64,000 bases of DNA from 40-80 sp964503665 (GCA_964503665.1 CAZDAR010000001.1:62001-126000); one strand, 5' to 3'; shown: positions 35,432 to 44,376, counted from the first letter of the stretch. The notes: generated from the letters alone by a model not told the origin. Numbers and translations are program-made.

Positions 35432-36523
35432 ATGAAAAACCTATTTACGCTCCTAATATTCTGCTTTTTTGGTTTTGGTTATTCTCAAGATACCATTAAT
35501 GTTCAATCATTACCTCAAGCTGGATTTACCTATGTTGTATCGAATGATACGGTGACCAATTATGCTATTCCAATAGCGTCTACCACGCATCAATCATGGG
35601 ACTACTCCAATTTAGTAGAAAACTATCCCAAAGTACCGACGTATGACTCCACCTCAAAAACGTCATATGCTACAATTTTCCCTACCTCTAACTTATACAC
35701 TTATGGACCAGCCATATTGTACAGTGGTTTATTTGGCTCATCTCCTGTCGACTCACAAGGATCTAGCAATGGACATATGTTTTGGCTAGCTGATTCAACT
35801 GGATTTTGGGTGGAAGGGTTTCGACCTGACAATGGAATTAGTGGTACGTATGAAGTGCACAATCAGCCACATGAGCTATTAATACCACTACCAGGAATAA
35901 TGAATGAAGTAACACATAATGTAAGTAGTTGGCAAGTGGAACTAAATGTCAATCCCGCTGATATGGATACAACGTATATAACACGTGTCACAAAACGCTT
36001 TGAATACGATGCTTTTGGTGAGCTTAAGACACCTTATGGAAACTATACAAAAGTACTTCGTCTACATGAATTTTCGGTAAAGGTGGATAGTATTTACGCG
36101 CATATCTCTGGTTACAGTTATCCAATGGAATTATCTAGAGACACTACAAATACCTATTTTTACTTAGATAAAGACACTGATTATCCAGTGATGACCATGT
36201 ATGCTGATGCTCATAACACGATAAAATATACGGAATATTTTAAAATGAAAATTACTTCTACGATGGCTGTTAATGACCTTGAATCAACGCTAAATAATAA
36301 GATGTATCCAAATCCTTTTACAGATGAATTATTTTGTGAAACAATCAATGAAGGCTCCGTTTTGAAATTAATGACAATGGATGGTAAACTGGTAAAAGAG
36401 TATAGCATGAAGAGCGGTATCAATCATATAGATGTAAGTGATGTTGAAACTGGTTTATATCTCTCTATACTTCAATCTTTGGATGGGAAAACAATCAATT
36501 ACTTCAAAATCATTAAACGATAA
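35432..36523 (+). CDS. secreted protein with T9SS C-terminal sorting domain
   Basis: This 363-aa protein has a signal peptide (MKNLFTLLIFCFFGFGYS-QD). Its beta-rich body of unknown family is seen from about residue 20 to 280. A type A sorting domain occupies the last 75 residues: NNKMYPNPFTDELF, then SVLKLMTMDGKLVKEY and GLYLSILQSLDGK, ending NYFKIIKR. It should cross the outer membrane by type IX secretion and be processed by a PorU-type sortase. I do not recognise the body. Confidence 0.85.
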   Translation: MKNLFTLLIFCFFGFGYSQDTINVQSLPQAGFTYVVSNDTVTNYAIPIASTTHQSWDYSNLVENYPKVPTYDSTSKTSYATIFPTSNLYTYGPAILYSGLFGSSPVDSQGSSNGHMFWLADSTGFWVEGFRPDNGISGTYEVHNQPHELLIPLPGIMNEVTHNVSSWQVELNVNPADMDTTYITRVTKRFEYDAFGELKTPYGNYTKVLRLHEFSVKVDSIYAHISGYSYPMELSRDTTNTYFYLDKDTDYPVMTMYADAHNTIKYTEYFKMKITSTMAVNDLESTLNNKMYPNPFTDELFCETINEGSVLKLMTMDGKLVKEYSMKSGINHIDVSDVETGLYLSILQSLDGKTINYFKIIKR

Positions 36524-36554
36524 TAAGTTTCGTTCATGAAAGAAATTGCAAACT

Positions 36555-36584
36555 AAAAAGGAGAAACATTGTTTCTCCTTTTTT
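36555..36584 (+). terminator. bidirectional terminator between the T9SS cargo gene and the ECF sigma gene
   Basis: A 13-bp stem AAAAAGGAGAAAC/GTTTCTCCTTTTT with a 3-nt loop is flanked by A and T runs on both sides, so it works in either direction. Confidence 0.9.
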
Positions 36585-36652
36585 AATTTTGTACTACTAA
36601 TATAGACGTTAATAATTACTTTATCCCAACTAAATACACATTGGGTGAATCT

Positions 36653-37252
36653 CTAAGCAATATCCAATTCTATTCCTTGCTTAACAATAATTTTCTTCAT
36701 ATTGATTAGTGCATAGCGCATACGTCCAAGAGCAGTGTTAATACTAATATTTTCACTCTCTGCAATTTCTTTAAATGACAAATCTTGAAAGGTTCGCATA
36801 TACACGATGTCTCTTTGCGATTTTGGTAGCAACTCTATAACTGCCACAATTTGCCCTTTTAACTCCTCCTTGCTAATTCTTTGAATAGTATTCAATTCTT
36901 CATCTTTCAAGATACTGAAGATGTTGAAATCATCATTTCTTGAAGTACTTTCAGATACAAATTTGTATTTCTTTGCCTTACGAAAATGGTCAATTACCAA
37001 GTTATGCGCAATACGCATCGCCCAAGGAAGAAACTTTCCTTCTTCATTGTAATTACCGCGTTTCAAGGTATTAATAATCTTCACAAATACTTCCTGAAAT
37101 AAATCATTAGATAACTCATGATCTTTTACCTTTAAATAGATAAAACGGAAAATCTTTGATTTATGACGAAGAAGTAATACTTCAAACGCCTTATTGTCGC
37201 CTTTTTGATACAACTCTACAAGTTGTTGATCATTTAATGATTTCATTGACAT
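36653..37252 (-). CDS. ECF-type RNA polymerase sigma factor
   Basis: This 199-aa sigma-70 family protein has region 2 (FEVLLLRHKSKIFRFIYLKVKDHELSNDLFQEVFVKII...FLPWAMRIAHNLVIDHFRK) and region 4 (LPKSQRDIVYMRTFQDLSFKEIAESENISINTALGRMRYAL). Regions 1 and 3 are absent. No anti-sigma factor gene is adjacent, so the control mechanism is not visible. It has a textbook vegetative promoter (37344-37373). Alternative starts at M1 or M3 (MKSLNDQQ) are close together. Confidence 0.88.
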   Translation of the reverse strand: MSMKSLNDQQLVELYQKGDNKAFEVLLLRHKSKIFRFIYLKVKDHELSNDLFQEVFVKIINTLKRGNYNEEGKFLPWAMRIAHNLVIDHFRKAKKYKFVSESTSRNDDFNIFSILKDEELNTIQRISKEELKGQIVAVIELLPKSQRDIVYMRTFQDLSFKEIAESENISINTALGRMRYALINMKKIIVKQGIELDIA

Positions 37253-37343
37253 AACTTCCTAACTATTAGAAAAAAAATGTATTTTATCCTTGTGTTAAGT
37301 AAATGTATGCTATAGGCGCTTTTTTAAATGTTGTTAATTAATA

Positions 37344-37373
37344 CAAATATAAAGTAAAAATACAATAAACAAA
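37344..37373 (-). promoter_or_regulatory. promoter of the ECF sigma gene
   Basis: On the minus strand TTTG, an 18-nt spacer and TATATTTG give a full match to the Bacteroidota promoter (TTTG-N17-23-TAnnTTTG). It lies about 90 bp before the start. Confidence 0.8.
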
Positions 37374-37441
37374 AAAATAATGATTAAATGTATCTTTTAT
37401 TGATTGAGTGTTACTTCGTTTAAATCAGTGAATTATAAAAT

Positions 37442-37468
37442 TAAAGCCCCATTTTTAATGGGGCTTTA
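37442..37468 (-). terminator. second hairpin after groEL
   Basis: A TAAAGCCCCATT/AATGGGGCTTTA stem lies between the groEL terminator and the sigma promoter. On the minus strand AATTTTA follows, so it could be a backup terminator, or a stable hairpin of another kind. Confidence 0.5.
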
Positions 37469-37518
37469 TATATGTTGTCGTCTTTGTCTATCTGAATAAA
37501 TCAGGAAGTAAAGACGGA

Positions 37519-37546
37519 AAAACGGTTGCATAAAAGCAACCGTTTG
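37519..37546 (-). terminator. groESL terminator
   Basis: A perfect 10-bp stem AAACGGTTGC/GCAACCGTTT is followed on the minus strand by TTTTT, about 45 bp after the groEL stop. Confidence 0.85.
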
Positions 37547-37590
37547 TATCTATTTTGTAAAATTACAAAATCCTTTTGAATTAACTGAGA

Positions 37591-39225
37591 TTACATCATT
37601 CCACCCATTCCGCCAGGCATACCGCCACCCATTGGCATCGGGTTCTCTTCTGGTTGATCAACGATTAAACATTCTGTCGTCAATAACATAGCTGCAATAG
37701 AAGATGCATTTTCAATGGCTACACGTGTAACTTTCGTAGGGTCAATCACTCCTGATTTAAATAAATCTTCGAACACTTCTGTTCTTGCATTATAACCAAA
37801 AGCACCTTTTCCTTCTTTTACACGCTGAACGATAACCGCTCCTTCTCCTCCTGCATTTGCCACAATTTGACGTAACGGTTCTTCAATTGCTCTTTTCAAA
37901 ATTGCAATTCCTGTTTCTTCATCTTCATTGTCACCTTTAAGGCTATCTAACGCTTCAATCGTACGAATTAACGCTACACCTCCACCAGGAACAACACCTT
38001 CTTGAACAGCTGCTCTAGTCGCTGCTAATGCATCGTCTACTCGGTCTTTCTTTTCTTTCATTTCGACCTCAGTTGGAGCTCCAATATAAAGAACAGCAAC
38101 ACCTCCCGCTAATTTCGCTAAGCGTTCTTGTAATTTCTCTTTATCGTAATCTGATGAAGTACTTTCAATTTGTGCTTTGATTTGAGCTACACGCGCATCA
38201 ATATCTTCTTTCGCACCTGCCCCCTTCACGATGGTTGTATTGTCTTTGTCGATCTCTACTTTATCTGCTTTTCCAAGCATATCTAAAGTGGTGTTTTCTA
38301 ATGTCAATCCTCTTTCTTCAGAAATCACTTGGCCACCTGTTAAAATAGCGATATCTTCTAACATTGCTTTTCTTCTATCGCCAAAACCTGGTGCTTTGAC
38401 AGCAGCAATTTTCAACGAACCACGAAGTCTGTTTACGACTAAAGTAGAAAGTGCTTCTCCGTCGATATCTTCTGCAATGATTAACAATGATTTTCCTGCT
38501 TGAACGACTGGTTCCAATACTGGAAGCAATTCTTTCATGCTAGAGATTTTCTTATCACATAACAAGATAAGCGGATTCTCCATTTCGGTAATCATCTTTT
38601 CTGTGTTCGTTACAAAGTAAGGAGAAAGATAACCTCTATCGAATTGCATACCTTCTACTGTTTTTACTTCAGTAGTGGTACTTTTCGCTTCTTCTACCGT
38701 AATAACACCATCGTTGCCAACGACTTTCATTGCTTCAGCGATTAACAATCCAATTGTTTCATCATTATTGGCAGAAACAGTCGCAATTTGCTTATTTCTT
38801 TCGTTGTCAGAACCGACTTCTTGTGAAATTTCTCTCAACTTAGCGACCACTCTTTCAACCGCTTTATCGATTCCTCTTTTAATATCCATTGGATTAGCAC
38901 CTGCCACAACATTTTTCAAACCTGCGTTAATGATAGCTTGCGCTAAAACGGTTGCTGTTGTTGTACCATCTCCAGCGGCATCAGAAGTTCTTGAAGCAAC
39001 TTCTTTTACCATCTGAGCGCCCATATTCTCTGCCGCGTCAGTTAATTCTACCTCTTTTGCTACTGAAACACCGTCTTTTGTTACGTGAGGTGCTCCAAAT
39101 TTTTTGCCTATAACAACGTTTCTACCTTTTGGTCCTAATGTTACTTTTACTGCATTTGCTAAAGCATCCACTCCTGCTTTTAATTTTTCGCGGGCTTCTA
39201 CGTTAAAATAAATATCTTTTGCCAT
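37591..39225 (-). CDS. groEL: chaperonin GroEL
   Basis: This 544-aa Hsp60 chaperonin forms the double-ring folding chamber with GroES. All signatures are present: GPKGRNVVIGKKFGAPHVTKDGVSVAKEV at the N-terminus, the ATP-binding GDGTTTATVLAQ, the AAVKAPGFGDRRKAML segment, AAVEEGVVPGGG-type AAVQEGVVPGGGVALIR, and a Gly-Met rich tail ending GGMGGMM. Length is normal. It follows groES by 28 bp in one transcript, with its own terminator and a possible stress-type promoter upstream of groES. Confidence 0.98.
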   Translation of the reverse strand: MAKDIYFNVEAREKLKAGVDALANAVKVTLGPKGRNVVIGKKFGAPHVTKDGVSVAKEVELTDAAENMGAQMVKEVASRTSDAAGDGTTTATVLAQAIINAGLKNVVAGANPMDIKRGIDKAVERVVAKLREISQEVGSDNERNKQIATVSANNDETIGLLIAEAMKVVGNDGVITVEEAKSTTTEVKTVEGMQFDRGYLSPYFVTNTEKMITEMENPLILLCDKKISSMKELLPVLEPVVQAGKSLLIIAEDIDGEALSTLVVNRLRGSLKIAAVKAPGFGDRRKAMLEDIAILTGGQVISEERGLTLENTTLDMLGKADKVEIDKDNTTIVKGAGAKEDIDARVAQIKAQIESTSSDYDKEKLQERLAKLAGGVAVLYIGAPTEVEMKEKKDRVDDALAATRAAVQEGVVPGGGVALIRTIEALDSLKGDNEDEETGIAILKRAIEEPLRQIVANAGGEGAVIVQRVKEGKGAFGYNARTEVFEDLFKSGVIDPTKVTRVAIENASSIAAMLLTTECLIVDQPEENPMPMGGGMPGGMGGMM

Positions 39226-39253
39226 GATTTAAAATTTAATTTTTAATGTTTGT

Positions 39254-39532
39254 TTAACCAATGATTCCATAAATATCCGATTCTTTCATAATCAGATACT
39301 TCTTTCCGTCTAGTGTGATTTCGGTACCTGAATACTGACCATAAATTACTTGGTCTCCTACCTTTACTGTTAAATCTTCGTCTTTTTTACCATTACCAAC
39401 AGCTACAATTGTACCTTGTAAAGGTTTTTCTTTCGCTGTGTCAGGAATAATAATTCCACTCTTTGTTTTTTCTTCTGCCGGAGCTGTTTCTACTAAAACG
39501 CGATCCGCTAAGGGTTTAAATAAAATTGCCAT
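39254..39532 (-). CDS. groES: co-chaperonin GroES
   Basis: This 92-aa Hsp10 lid of the GroEL chamber has PLADRVLVETAPAEEKTKSGIIIP, the mobile loop region, GQVIYGQYSGTEI-type VIYGQYSGTEITLDGKKYLIMKESDIYGII. Length and order are standard. It is the first gene of the groES-groEL pair. A dyad and a TGGCA-type element lie 40-90 bp upstream (39574-39624). Confidence 0.97.
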   Translation of the reverse strand: MAILFKPLADRVLVETAPAEEKTKSGIIIPDTAKEKPLQGTIVAVGNGKKDEDLTVKVGDQVIYGQYSGTEITLDGKKYLIMKESDIYGIIG

Positions 39533-39573
39533 ATTGTAACGTAATTAAAATTGATTTTTACAGTTCATTTTAG

Positions 39574-39589
39574 ACGAAAAGCATGCCAA
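39574..39589 (-). promoter_or_regulatory. putative sigma-54-like (-24/-12) promoter of groES
   Basis: On the minus strand TTGGCATGCTTTTCGT has GG and the downstream G 11 nt apart, as in -24/-12 promoters (TTGGCAc-N5-TTGCw). The -12 GC is changed to CG. No TAnnTTTG box was found between it and groES. Confidence 0.4.
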
Positions 39590-39611
39590 TGAAAAAATTG
39601 TTCTAAAGGAG

Positions 39612-39624
39612 TGACATTCTGTCA
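39612..39624 (-). promoter_or_regulatory. dyad TGACA-N3-TGTCA upstream of groES
   Basis: This perfect inverted repeat sits 22 bp upstream of the TGGCA element, and another TGACA half-site lies at 39652-39656. This is a candidate activator or heat-shock regulator site. Confidence 0.5.
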
Positions 39625-39734
39625 AGAAATACGCTAAAAGGATTAGTAAACTGACATAAATTCTGATTCATAGCGTTTGTCTCACGCTTATCAATTGTAC
39701 TTGAAAATTCCTGAAAATTTTGCTATCAAACACA

Positions 39735-39765
39735 AAAAGCCTAACGTCAAAATCGTTAGGCTTTT
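39735..39765 (-). terminator. terminator after secG
   Basis: A 12-bp stem AAAAGCCTAACG/CGTTAGGCTTTT with a 7-nt loop leads into T on the minus strand, closing the miaB-secG operon. Confidence 0.9.
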
Positions 39766-39784
39766 ATAATGAGGTATGAGATTC

Positions 39785-40093
39785 TTATTGTTGTGCGCCA
39801 GTTGGTAATTCGCCAGCAGGTAATTCTGTTTGTCCTGGTTGTTGATCAGGCTGTTGAATTTTTTGTGTCTTAGGTGTCAAATACACTGTTAAAACAACAC
39901 TTAAAACTGCTATAAAACCAGCTAATCCCCAAGTTGCTTTATCCACAAAATCATTTGTTTTTTCAACGCCTCCCATTTGTGTTGCTGCACCAAAGTCAGA
40001 GGATAAACCTCCACCTTTAGGGTTTTGTGCGAATATTAAAATAACTAGTAAAGCACTAGCCAAAATAATTAAAAGGGAAATAAGTGTACTCAT
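39785..40093 (-). CDS. secG: preprotein translocase subunit SecG
   Basis: This 102-aa inner-membrane protein has two TM segments, about 3-21 (LISLLIILASALLVILIF) and about 55-75 (ATWGLAGFIAVLSVVLTVYL), joined by the conserved QNPKGGGLSSDFGAATQMGG loop. It ends in a Gln/Pro-rich tail, common in Bacteroidota SecG. It assists SecYE translocation. It is the last gene of the operon, 4 bp after the hypothetical gene. Confidence 0.93.
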   Translation of the reverse strand: MSTLISLLIILASALLVILIFAQNPKGGGLSSDFGAATQMGGVEKTNDFVDKATWGLAGFIAVLSVVLTVYLTPKTQKIQQPDQQPGQTELPAGELPTGAQQ

Positions 40094-40097
40094 GTTT

Positions 40098-41135
40098 TTA
40101 TTTTAAATTTTGTAATCGAATTTTTAGTTCTTCTATTTTTTCTGCAAATATCATTCTTTTTTCGGGAATTGTCAAACTTAATTGTTCATAAGCTTTAATT
40201 GCTAATGGAAAATTACCCTGAATGATGTATATATTTGCCAAGGTCTCACTGTATAAAAGGCTTGAATCATCCACGCTTTCTTGCGCTTTTTTAGGTGCTG
40301 AAAAAAATTCTTTCTTCGGTCGAGAAATAGTTGGTTTTTTTTCTATAAAGCGGTCAATTAATGCTCCTTTTTTATCTTCTGCCTGTTTTTCGGATTCATT
40401 CTTGGCCATCGTATCCTCTTCGTTTGAAATAGAAGACGCTATTTTACCCTTTGTCAACCAACCGGAAAAAGTATGTAAATGAGTTGAAACTGGATCAATA
40501 GCTGGAGACGTTTCTGTTTCAACATCGGAAATCGCTAAGGATTGTTGCTCTTCGTCTTCAACTAGTTCGAGTTCTTCTTTTTCATAGGCTACTGACTCAC
40601 TTTTTAAGATATGTGAAAAAGCGGTATCTATAGCGTTTGACAAAATGGAACGCTCTAATGTGTCCATAGCATCTTCTTGTGCTATTTCTGGTTTCACCTC
40701 ATCAAGAGTTACTTCGTCATTTGTAGGTGTTTCTTCAACAGGTTCAACGACCGTTTCCTCTTTCGTTTTAACAAAAGGCTCATCTGTCGTGTCCAATTTA
40801 AGAATAACCTCTTCATGTTCTTGTTGTTGAACATCACTCATTTTTGGAGTAGTTGTTTTTTTCGTTATCTCCTGATAATTAGTTGTATAAAGGTCTTCCT
40901 TTGCTTGAATAATTTCGTAAAGTTTCACACGATCAGTTACTCTATATGCGTATCTATTTAATTCAGTGTCAAACGCTAGATTCTTTGTCTCGGCAAGTGC
41001 TTTTAAATAAAATATCGTAAAAATTTGAGCATACGGATAGGTATCGGCAAGATGCTTCAATTCAGTTACTTCTAATGAAATAACCCCTCTTTTATGCGTA
41101 ATTATATTTGCTAATGCAACACTATCCATTACCAA
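40098..41135 (-). CDS. hypothetical protein with acidic linker and C-terminal TPR
   Basis: This protein of about 345 aa has an N-terminal helical region (about 1-95: LKHLADTYPYAQIFTIFYLKALAET), a long acidic, Val/Glu-rich linker (about 100-230) and a C-terminal TPR-like unit, YSETLANIYIIQGNFPLAIKAYEQLSLTIPEK. No signal peptide, so it is probably cytoplasmic. The gene overlaps lptE by 7 nt and lies 4 bp before secG. The start may be M1 or M3 (MDSVALANI). I do not recognise the family; context suggests a role in envelope biogenesis. Confidence 0.72.
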   Translation of the reverse strand: MVMDSVALANIITHKRGVISLEVTELKHLADTYPYAQIFTIFYLKALAETKNLAFDTELNRYAYRVTDRVKLYEIIQAKEDLYTTNYQEITKKTTTPKMSDVQQQEHEEVILKLDTTDEPFVKTKEETVVEPVEETPTNDEVTLDEVKPEIAQEDAMDTLERSILSNAIDTAFSHILKSESVAYEKEELELVEDEEQQSLAISDVETETSPAIDPVSTHLHTFSGWLTKGKIASSISNEEDTMAKNESEKQAEDKKGALIDRFIEKKPTISRPKKEFFSAPKKAQESVDDSSLLYSETLANIYIIQGNFPLAIKAYEQLSLTIPEKRMIFAEKIEELKIRLQNLK

Positions 41136-41659
41136 TTCGACATTAATTTATTAATTACATCTTGTACAATCTGCTTATTTATTTCTTCTATCAAATTTGA
41201 TTCTACGGATGAAAGATCCTGATCAGCTGGAAAATCGGCAAATCTAGAAACAGTCATACTCATATCATTTTCTGCAATTTCCCCTTCTTTCGGAGGAACG
41301 TTGACAAAGATTGAAAATTTAACAGAAACCGTTAACCTACTTTTTGCCGTTACTTCTCCTTGTTGAATCGCTGCTGGCGTCACATTGTAACCAACTACCA
41401 TTCCTTCAATAACTATTTGTGAAGAATCTTTATTTCCTTCTAACTTTAAACGTGTATTGTTCTGAATTCCATCTTTTAAATCTTCGGTCAACAAAGCAGG
41501 ATAACTTAATGTCGCATTCGGTGCTTCATTTTCTATCGTGACAACAGAAAACTTCTTCCACCGTTCATCCATGGAACCCTTATCTTTAAACGAGACACTC
41601 GTTGGCCAACAAGAAGTCAAAATAATGGAAAGTGTAAAAAGAAGGAAATATCTCATCAA
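41129..41659 (-). CDS. lptE: LptE-family LPS-assembly lipoprotein
   Basis: This 176-aa protein has a lipoprotein signal with lipobox L-T-S-C (Cys17). It contains the Bacteroidota LptE pattern: FKDKGSMDERWKKFSVVTIENEAPNA, LTEDLKDGIQNNTRLKL and a C-terminal IVQDVINKLMSNW helix. It would sit in the outer membrane with LptD and help insert LPS. It overlaps the upstream regulator gene by 4 nt. A second LPS-transport gene, lptC, lies at 52787-53320. Confidence 0.85.
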   Translation of the reverse strand: MMRYFLLFTLSIILTSCWPTSVSFKDKGSMDERWKKFSVVTIENEAPNATLSYPALLTEDLKDGIQNNTRLKLEGNKDSSQIVIEGMVVGYNVTPAAIQQGEVTAKSRLTVSVKFSIFVNVPPKEGEIAENDMSMTVSRFADFPADQDLSSVESNLIEEINKQIVQDVINKLMSNW

Positions 41660-42921
41660 ATGTTCAGGTTATATTCTTTAATCTTTCGATACAATGTTCG
41701 CTCTGAGATCCCTAAGTCTGAAGCGGCATTTTTTCGTTTCCCTCGGTGTTTATCCAAAGCTTTTAAAATCATCTTCTTTTCAACGTCTTCCAATGACAAG
41801 TTATCTTCTACTACTTCATGTGTTTCGTAATAAGGCTCTATCACTTCATCATACGTTTCGACATCATCCACTCGGTCTTCTTTTATAGGAGTGGCAAGGG
41901 AGGATGCAGTTAATAAGTGTTGAGGCTCTCTTTTAGTTTCCGAATACATTTTATTAACCAATGCTGATTGATCGTCTGTTAAATTCAAATCTAATCCACC
42001 TTGCGTAATGAGTTCCGACACTAATTTTTTTAACTCGTTCAAATCACTTTTCATTTCAAAAAGAAACTTGTACATGATTTCTCTCTCAGAAAATGAATCA
42101 TCCTTTGCTTGTTTATGGATCACCTTTGGTAAAATCTCATGAGATATATCCAAATAAGAGGATAGGATTTCAGCGTCAATCTCTCTTTCTTTTTCAATTA
42201 CAGAAAGCTGTTCGACTAAATTCTTTAACTGACGAATATTTCCTGGCCACGTATATTTTTGAAGATAGTGAACACCATCTTCCGTTAATTTAATGGTGGG
42301 CATTTTATATTTATCGGCAAAATCACTGGCGAACTTTCGAAATAACAAGTGAATATCGTCTTTTCGTTCTCTTAAAGCGGGCAAATGAATTGGAACGGTA
42401 CTCAAACGGTACAGTAAATCCTCACGAAATTTACCCGATTGAACCGCTTGTTGCATATTTTCATTTGTCGCTGCAATGACACGAACATTTGTTTTTATCA
42501 TCTTGGAAGAACCTACTTTTATAAATTCGCCTGTTTCCAAGACACGTAATAAGCGCACTTGTGTTTGCATCGGAAGTTCTGCGACCTCATCTAAGAAAAT
42601 CGTTCCACCGTCTGCCACTTGAAAATAACCGTCACGGCTTCCTGTTGCTCCCGTAAACGATCCTTTTTCGTGTCCGAATAATTCGGAATCAATCGTTCCT
42701 TCAGGAATAGCTCCACAGTTCACCGCAATGTAAGCTCCGTGCTTTCTAGCGCTCATTTGATGGATAACCTGAGGAATGATTTCTTTTCCCGTTCCACTTT
42801 CGCCCATCACTAAAACCGAAATATCCGTTGGAGCAACCTGAACGGCCACTTCTAAAGCTCTGTTTAGTAGGGGGGAATTTCCTATAATTCCGAATCGCTG
42901 TTTGATTAGTTGGCTATCCAT
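41656..42921 (-). CDS. sigma-54-dependent transcriptional activator without sensor domain
   Basis: This 421-aa bacterial enhancer-binding protein starts directly with the AAA+ domain: Walker A GESGTGKE at residues 40-47, the sigma-54 contact loop as GSFTGA (87-92, instead of the common GAFTGA), Walker B GGTIFLDEVAELP, and RVIAATNENM. A Fis-type helix-turn-helix closes the protein (KKMILKALDKHRGKRKNAASDLGISERTLYRKIKEYN). No receiver, GAF or PAS domain precedes it, as in PspF. It sits in the miaB-lptE-secG operon. Candidate targets in the window are the TGGCA-type elements before groES and degP. Confidence 0.92.
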   Translation of the reverse strand: MDSQLIKQRFGIIGNSPLLNRALEVAVQVAPTDISVLVMGESGTGKEIIPQVIHQMSARKHGAYIAVNCGAIPEGTIDSELFGHEKGSFTGATGSRDGYFQVADGGTIFLDEVAELPMQTQVRLLRVLETGEFIKVGSSKMIKTNVRVIAATNENMQQAVQSGKFREDLLYRLSTVPIHLPALRERKDDIHLLFRKFASDFADKYKMPTIKLTEDGVHYLQKYTWPGNIRQLKNLVEQLSVIEKEREIDAEILSSYLDISHEILPKVIHKQAKDDSFSEREIMYKFLFEMKSDLNELKKLVSELITQGGLDLNLTDDQSALVNKMYSETKREPQHLLTASSLATPIKEDRVDDVETYDEVIEPYYETHEVVEDNLSLEDVEKKMILKALDKHRGKRKNAASDLGISERTLYRKIKEYNLNI

Positions 42922-42924
42922 ATT

Positions 42925-44376
42925 TTATTTTTGAGCAATTTTTCCAAATAATGTTGCCGAAGAACAATTTTCAATTTTCACATAGACGTAATCTCCTGGT
43001 TTAATTCCTTCTTCTTTCGGAAAAATCACCTTTGTACTATACGTATTTCGCCCCACCAAATCGTCATCGGAGCGCTTTGAATTTCCTTCTACTAAAACTT
43101 CTTGCAATTGACCAACTTGACGTTTATTGGCTGCTAAACTCAGTTCTTGCTGTAAATTAATAATTTCTGTAATTCGTCTACTCTTCACTTCTTTTGGAAC
43201 ATCGTCTTCGTATTTACGTTCCGCTAATGTTTTTGGTCGCTCCGAATATTCAAACATATATGCAAATTCATATCCTACTTCCCGCATCAACGAAATTGTT
43301 TCTTGGTGTTGTTCTTCTGTTTCACCACAAAAACCAATAATTAAATCGGTAGAAATCGAAACGTCTTTCACGATTCGGCGAATGGCTTTGATACGCTCCA
43401 AATACCATTCACGTGTGTAGCCGCGATTCATTTTTTCTAGAATCTCCGAACTTCCCGATTGAACTGGTAAATGAATGTATTTACAAATATTGTCATACTT
43501 CGCCATCACCTCCAAAAATTCATCCGCCATATCTTTTGGATGAGATGTAGAAAAACGAACACGTAATAAAGGATTTACTTGCGCAACAGCTTCCATCAAT
43601 TGCGCAAAATTCATGGTTGGTTTGGATGGATCTTTGATTTCGCCTTTGCTGGTCATATTCCATCGGTAGCTATCCACATTTTGTCCTAAAAGCGTGACCT
43701 CACGGTAGCCTTTATCAAATATCTCTTGACATTCACGTAGAATGGATTGCGGATCTCTCGAACGCTCTCTTCCTCTAGTAAATGGAACGACACAGAACGA
43801 ACACATATTATCACAGCCACGCGTAATGCTCACAAATGCCGTAACACCGCCTTTATCTAAACGTACGGGACTAATATCGGCGTAGGTTTCCTCTCTCGAA
43901 AGAAGAACGTTTACCGCCTTTTGACCTGTACCCACTTCTTCGACCATCGATGGTAAACTTCTATAGGCATCAGGACCAGCAATCAAATCGACTAATTTTT
44001 CTTCTTCTAATAAACTTATTTTGATACGCTCCGCCATACAACCCAACAAACCAACGACTAATTCTGGTTTCTCACGTTTTTTTATTCCGAAATTTGCCAA
44101 TCTATTTCGGACACGTGTTTCGGCATTATCTCTAATCGCGCAGGTGTTCATGAAAATCACATCTGCTTCATCAATATCTTCTGTTGTAACATAACCACTT
44201 TTTCCCATGATAGAAGCAACGACTTCGCTGTCTGCAAAATTCATCGCACAACCATAACTCTCAATATAGAGTTTTTTTGTTGGGTTGTCCACTGGAACAT
44301 TTAATTTCAACGCCGTTCCTTGAATAGACTCATCATGAGATTTAACTTTTAGTGCATTTATATCGTTTGAATCCAT
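42925..44376 (-). CDS. miaB: tRNA-2-methylthio-N6-dimethylallyladenosine synthase
   Basis: This 483-aa radical SAM enzyme methylthiolates i6A37 of tRNAs reading UNN codons. The N-terminal MTTase domain has its three cluster cysteines in ESYGCAMNFADSE, MNTCAIRDNAETRVRNRL and GLLGCMAER. The radical SAM motif CxxxCxxC is at CDNMCSFC, followed by VPFTRGRERSR and LLGQNVDSY. A TRAM domain ends the protein (LVEGNSKRSDDDLVGRNTYST). It is the first gene of the operon, with a -7 box at 44396-44403. Confidence 0.97.
   Translation of the reverse strand: MDSNDINALKVKSHDESIQGTALKLNVPVDNPTKKLYIESYGCAMNFADSEVVASIMGKSGYVTTEDIDEADVIFMNTCAIRDNAETRVRNRLANFGIKKREKPELVVGLLGCMAERIKISLLEEEKLVDLIAGPDAYRSLPSMVEEVGTGQKAVNVLLSREETYADISPVRLDKGGVTAFVSITRGCDNMCSFCVVPFTRGRERSRDPQSILRECQEIFDKGYREVTLLGQNVDSYRWNMTSKGEIKDPSKPTMNFAQLMEAVAQVNPLLRVRFSTSHPKDMADEFLEVMAKYDNICKYIHLPVQSGSSEILEKMNRGYTREWYLERIKAIRRIVKDVSISTDLIIGFCGETEEQHQETISLMREVGYEFAYMFEYSERPKTLAERKYEDDVPKEVKSRRITEIINLQQELSLAANKRQVGQLQEVLVEGNSKRSDDDLVGRNTYSTKVIFPKEEGIKPGDYVYVKIENCSSATLFGKIAQK

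Larger units (their letters stand above)
37253..37590. other. 338-bp spacer between groEL and the ECF sigma gene
   Basis: It contains, in minus-strand order, the groEL terminator (37519-37546), a second hairpin (37442-37468) and the sigma gene promoter (37344-37373). No ORF. Confidence 0.75.
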
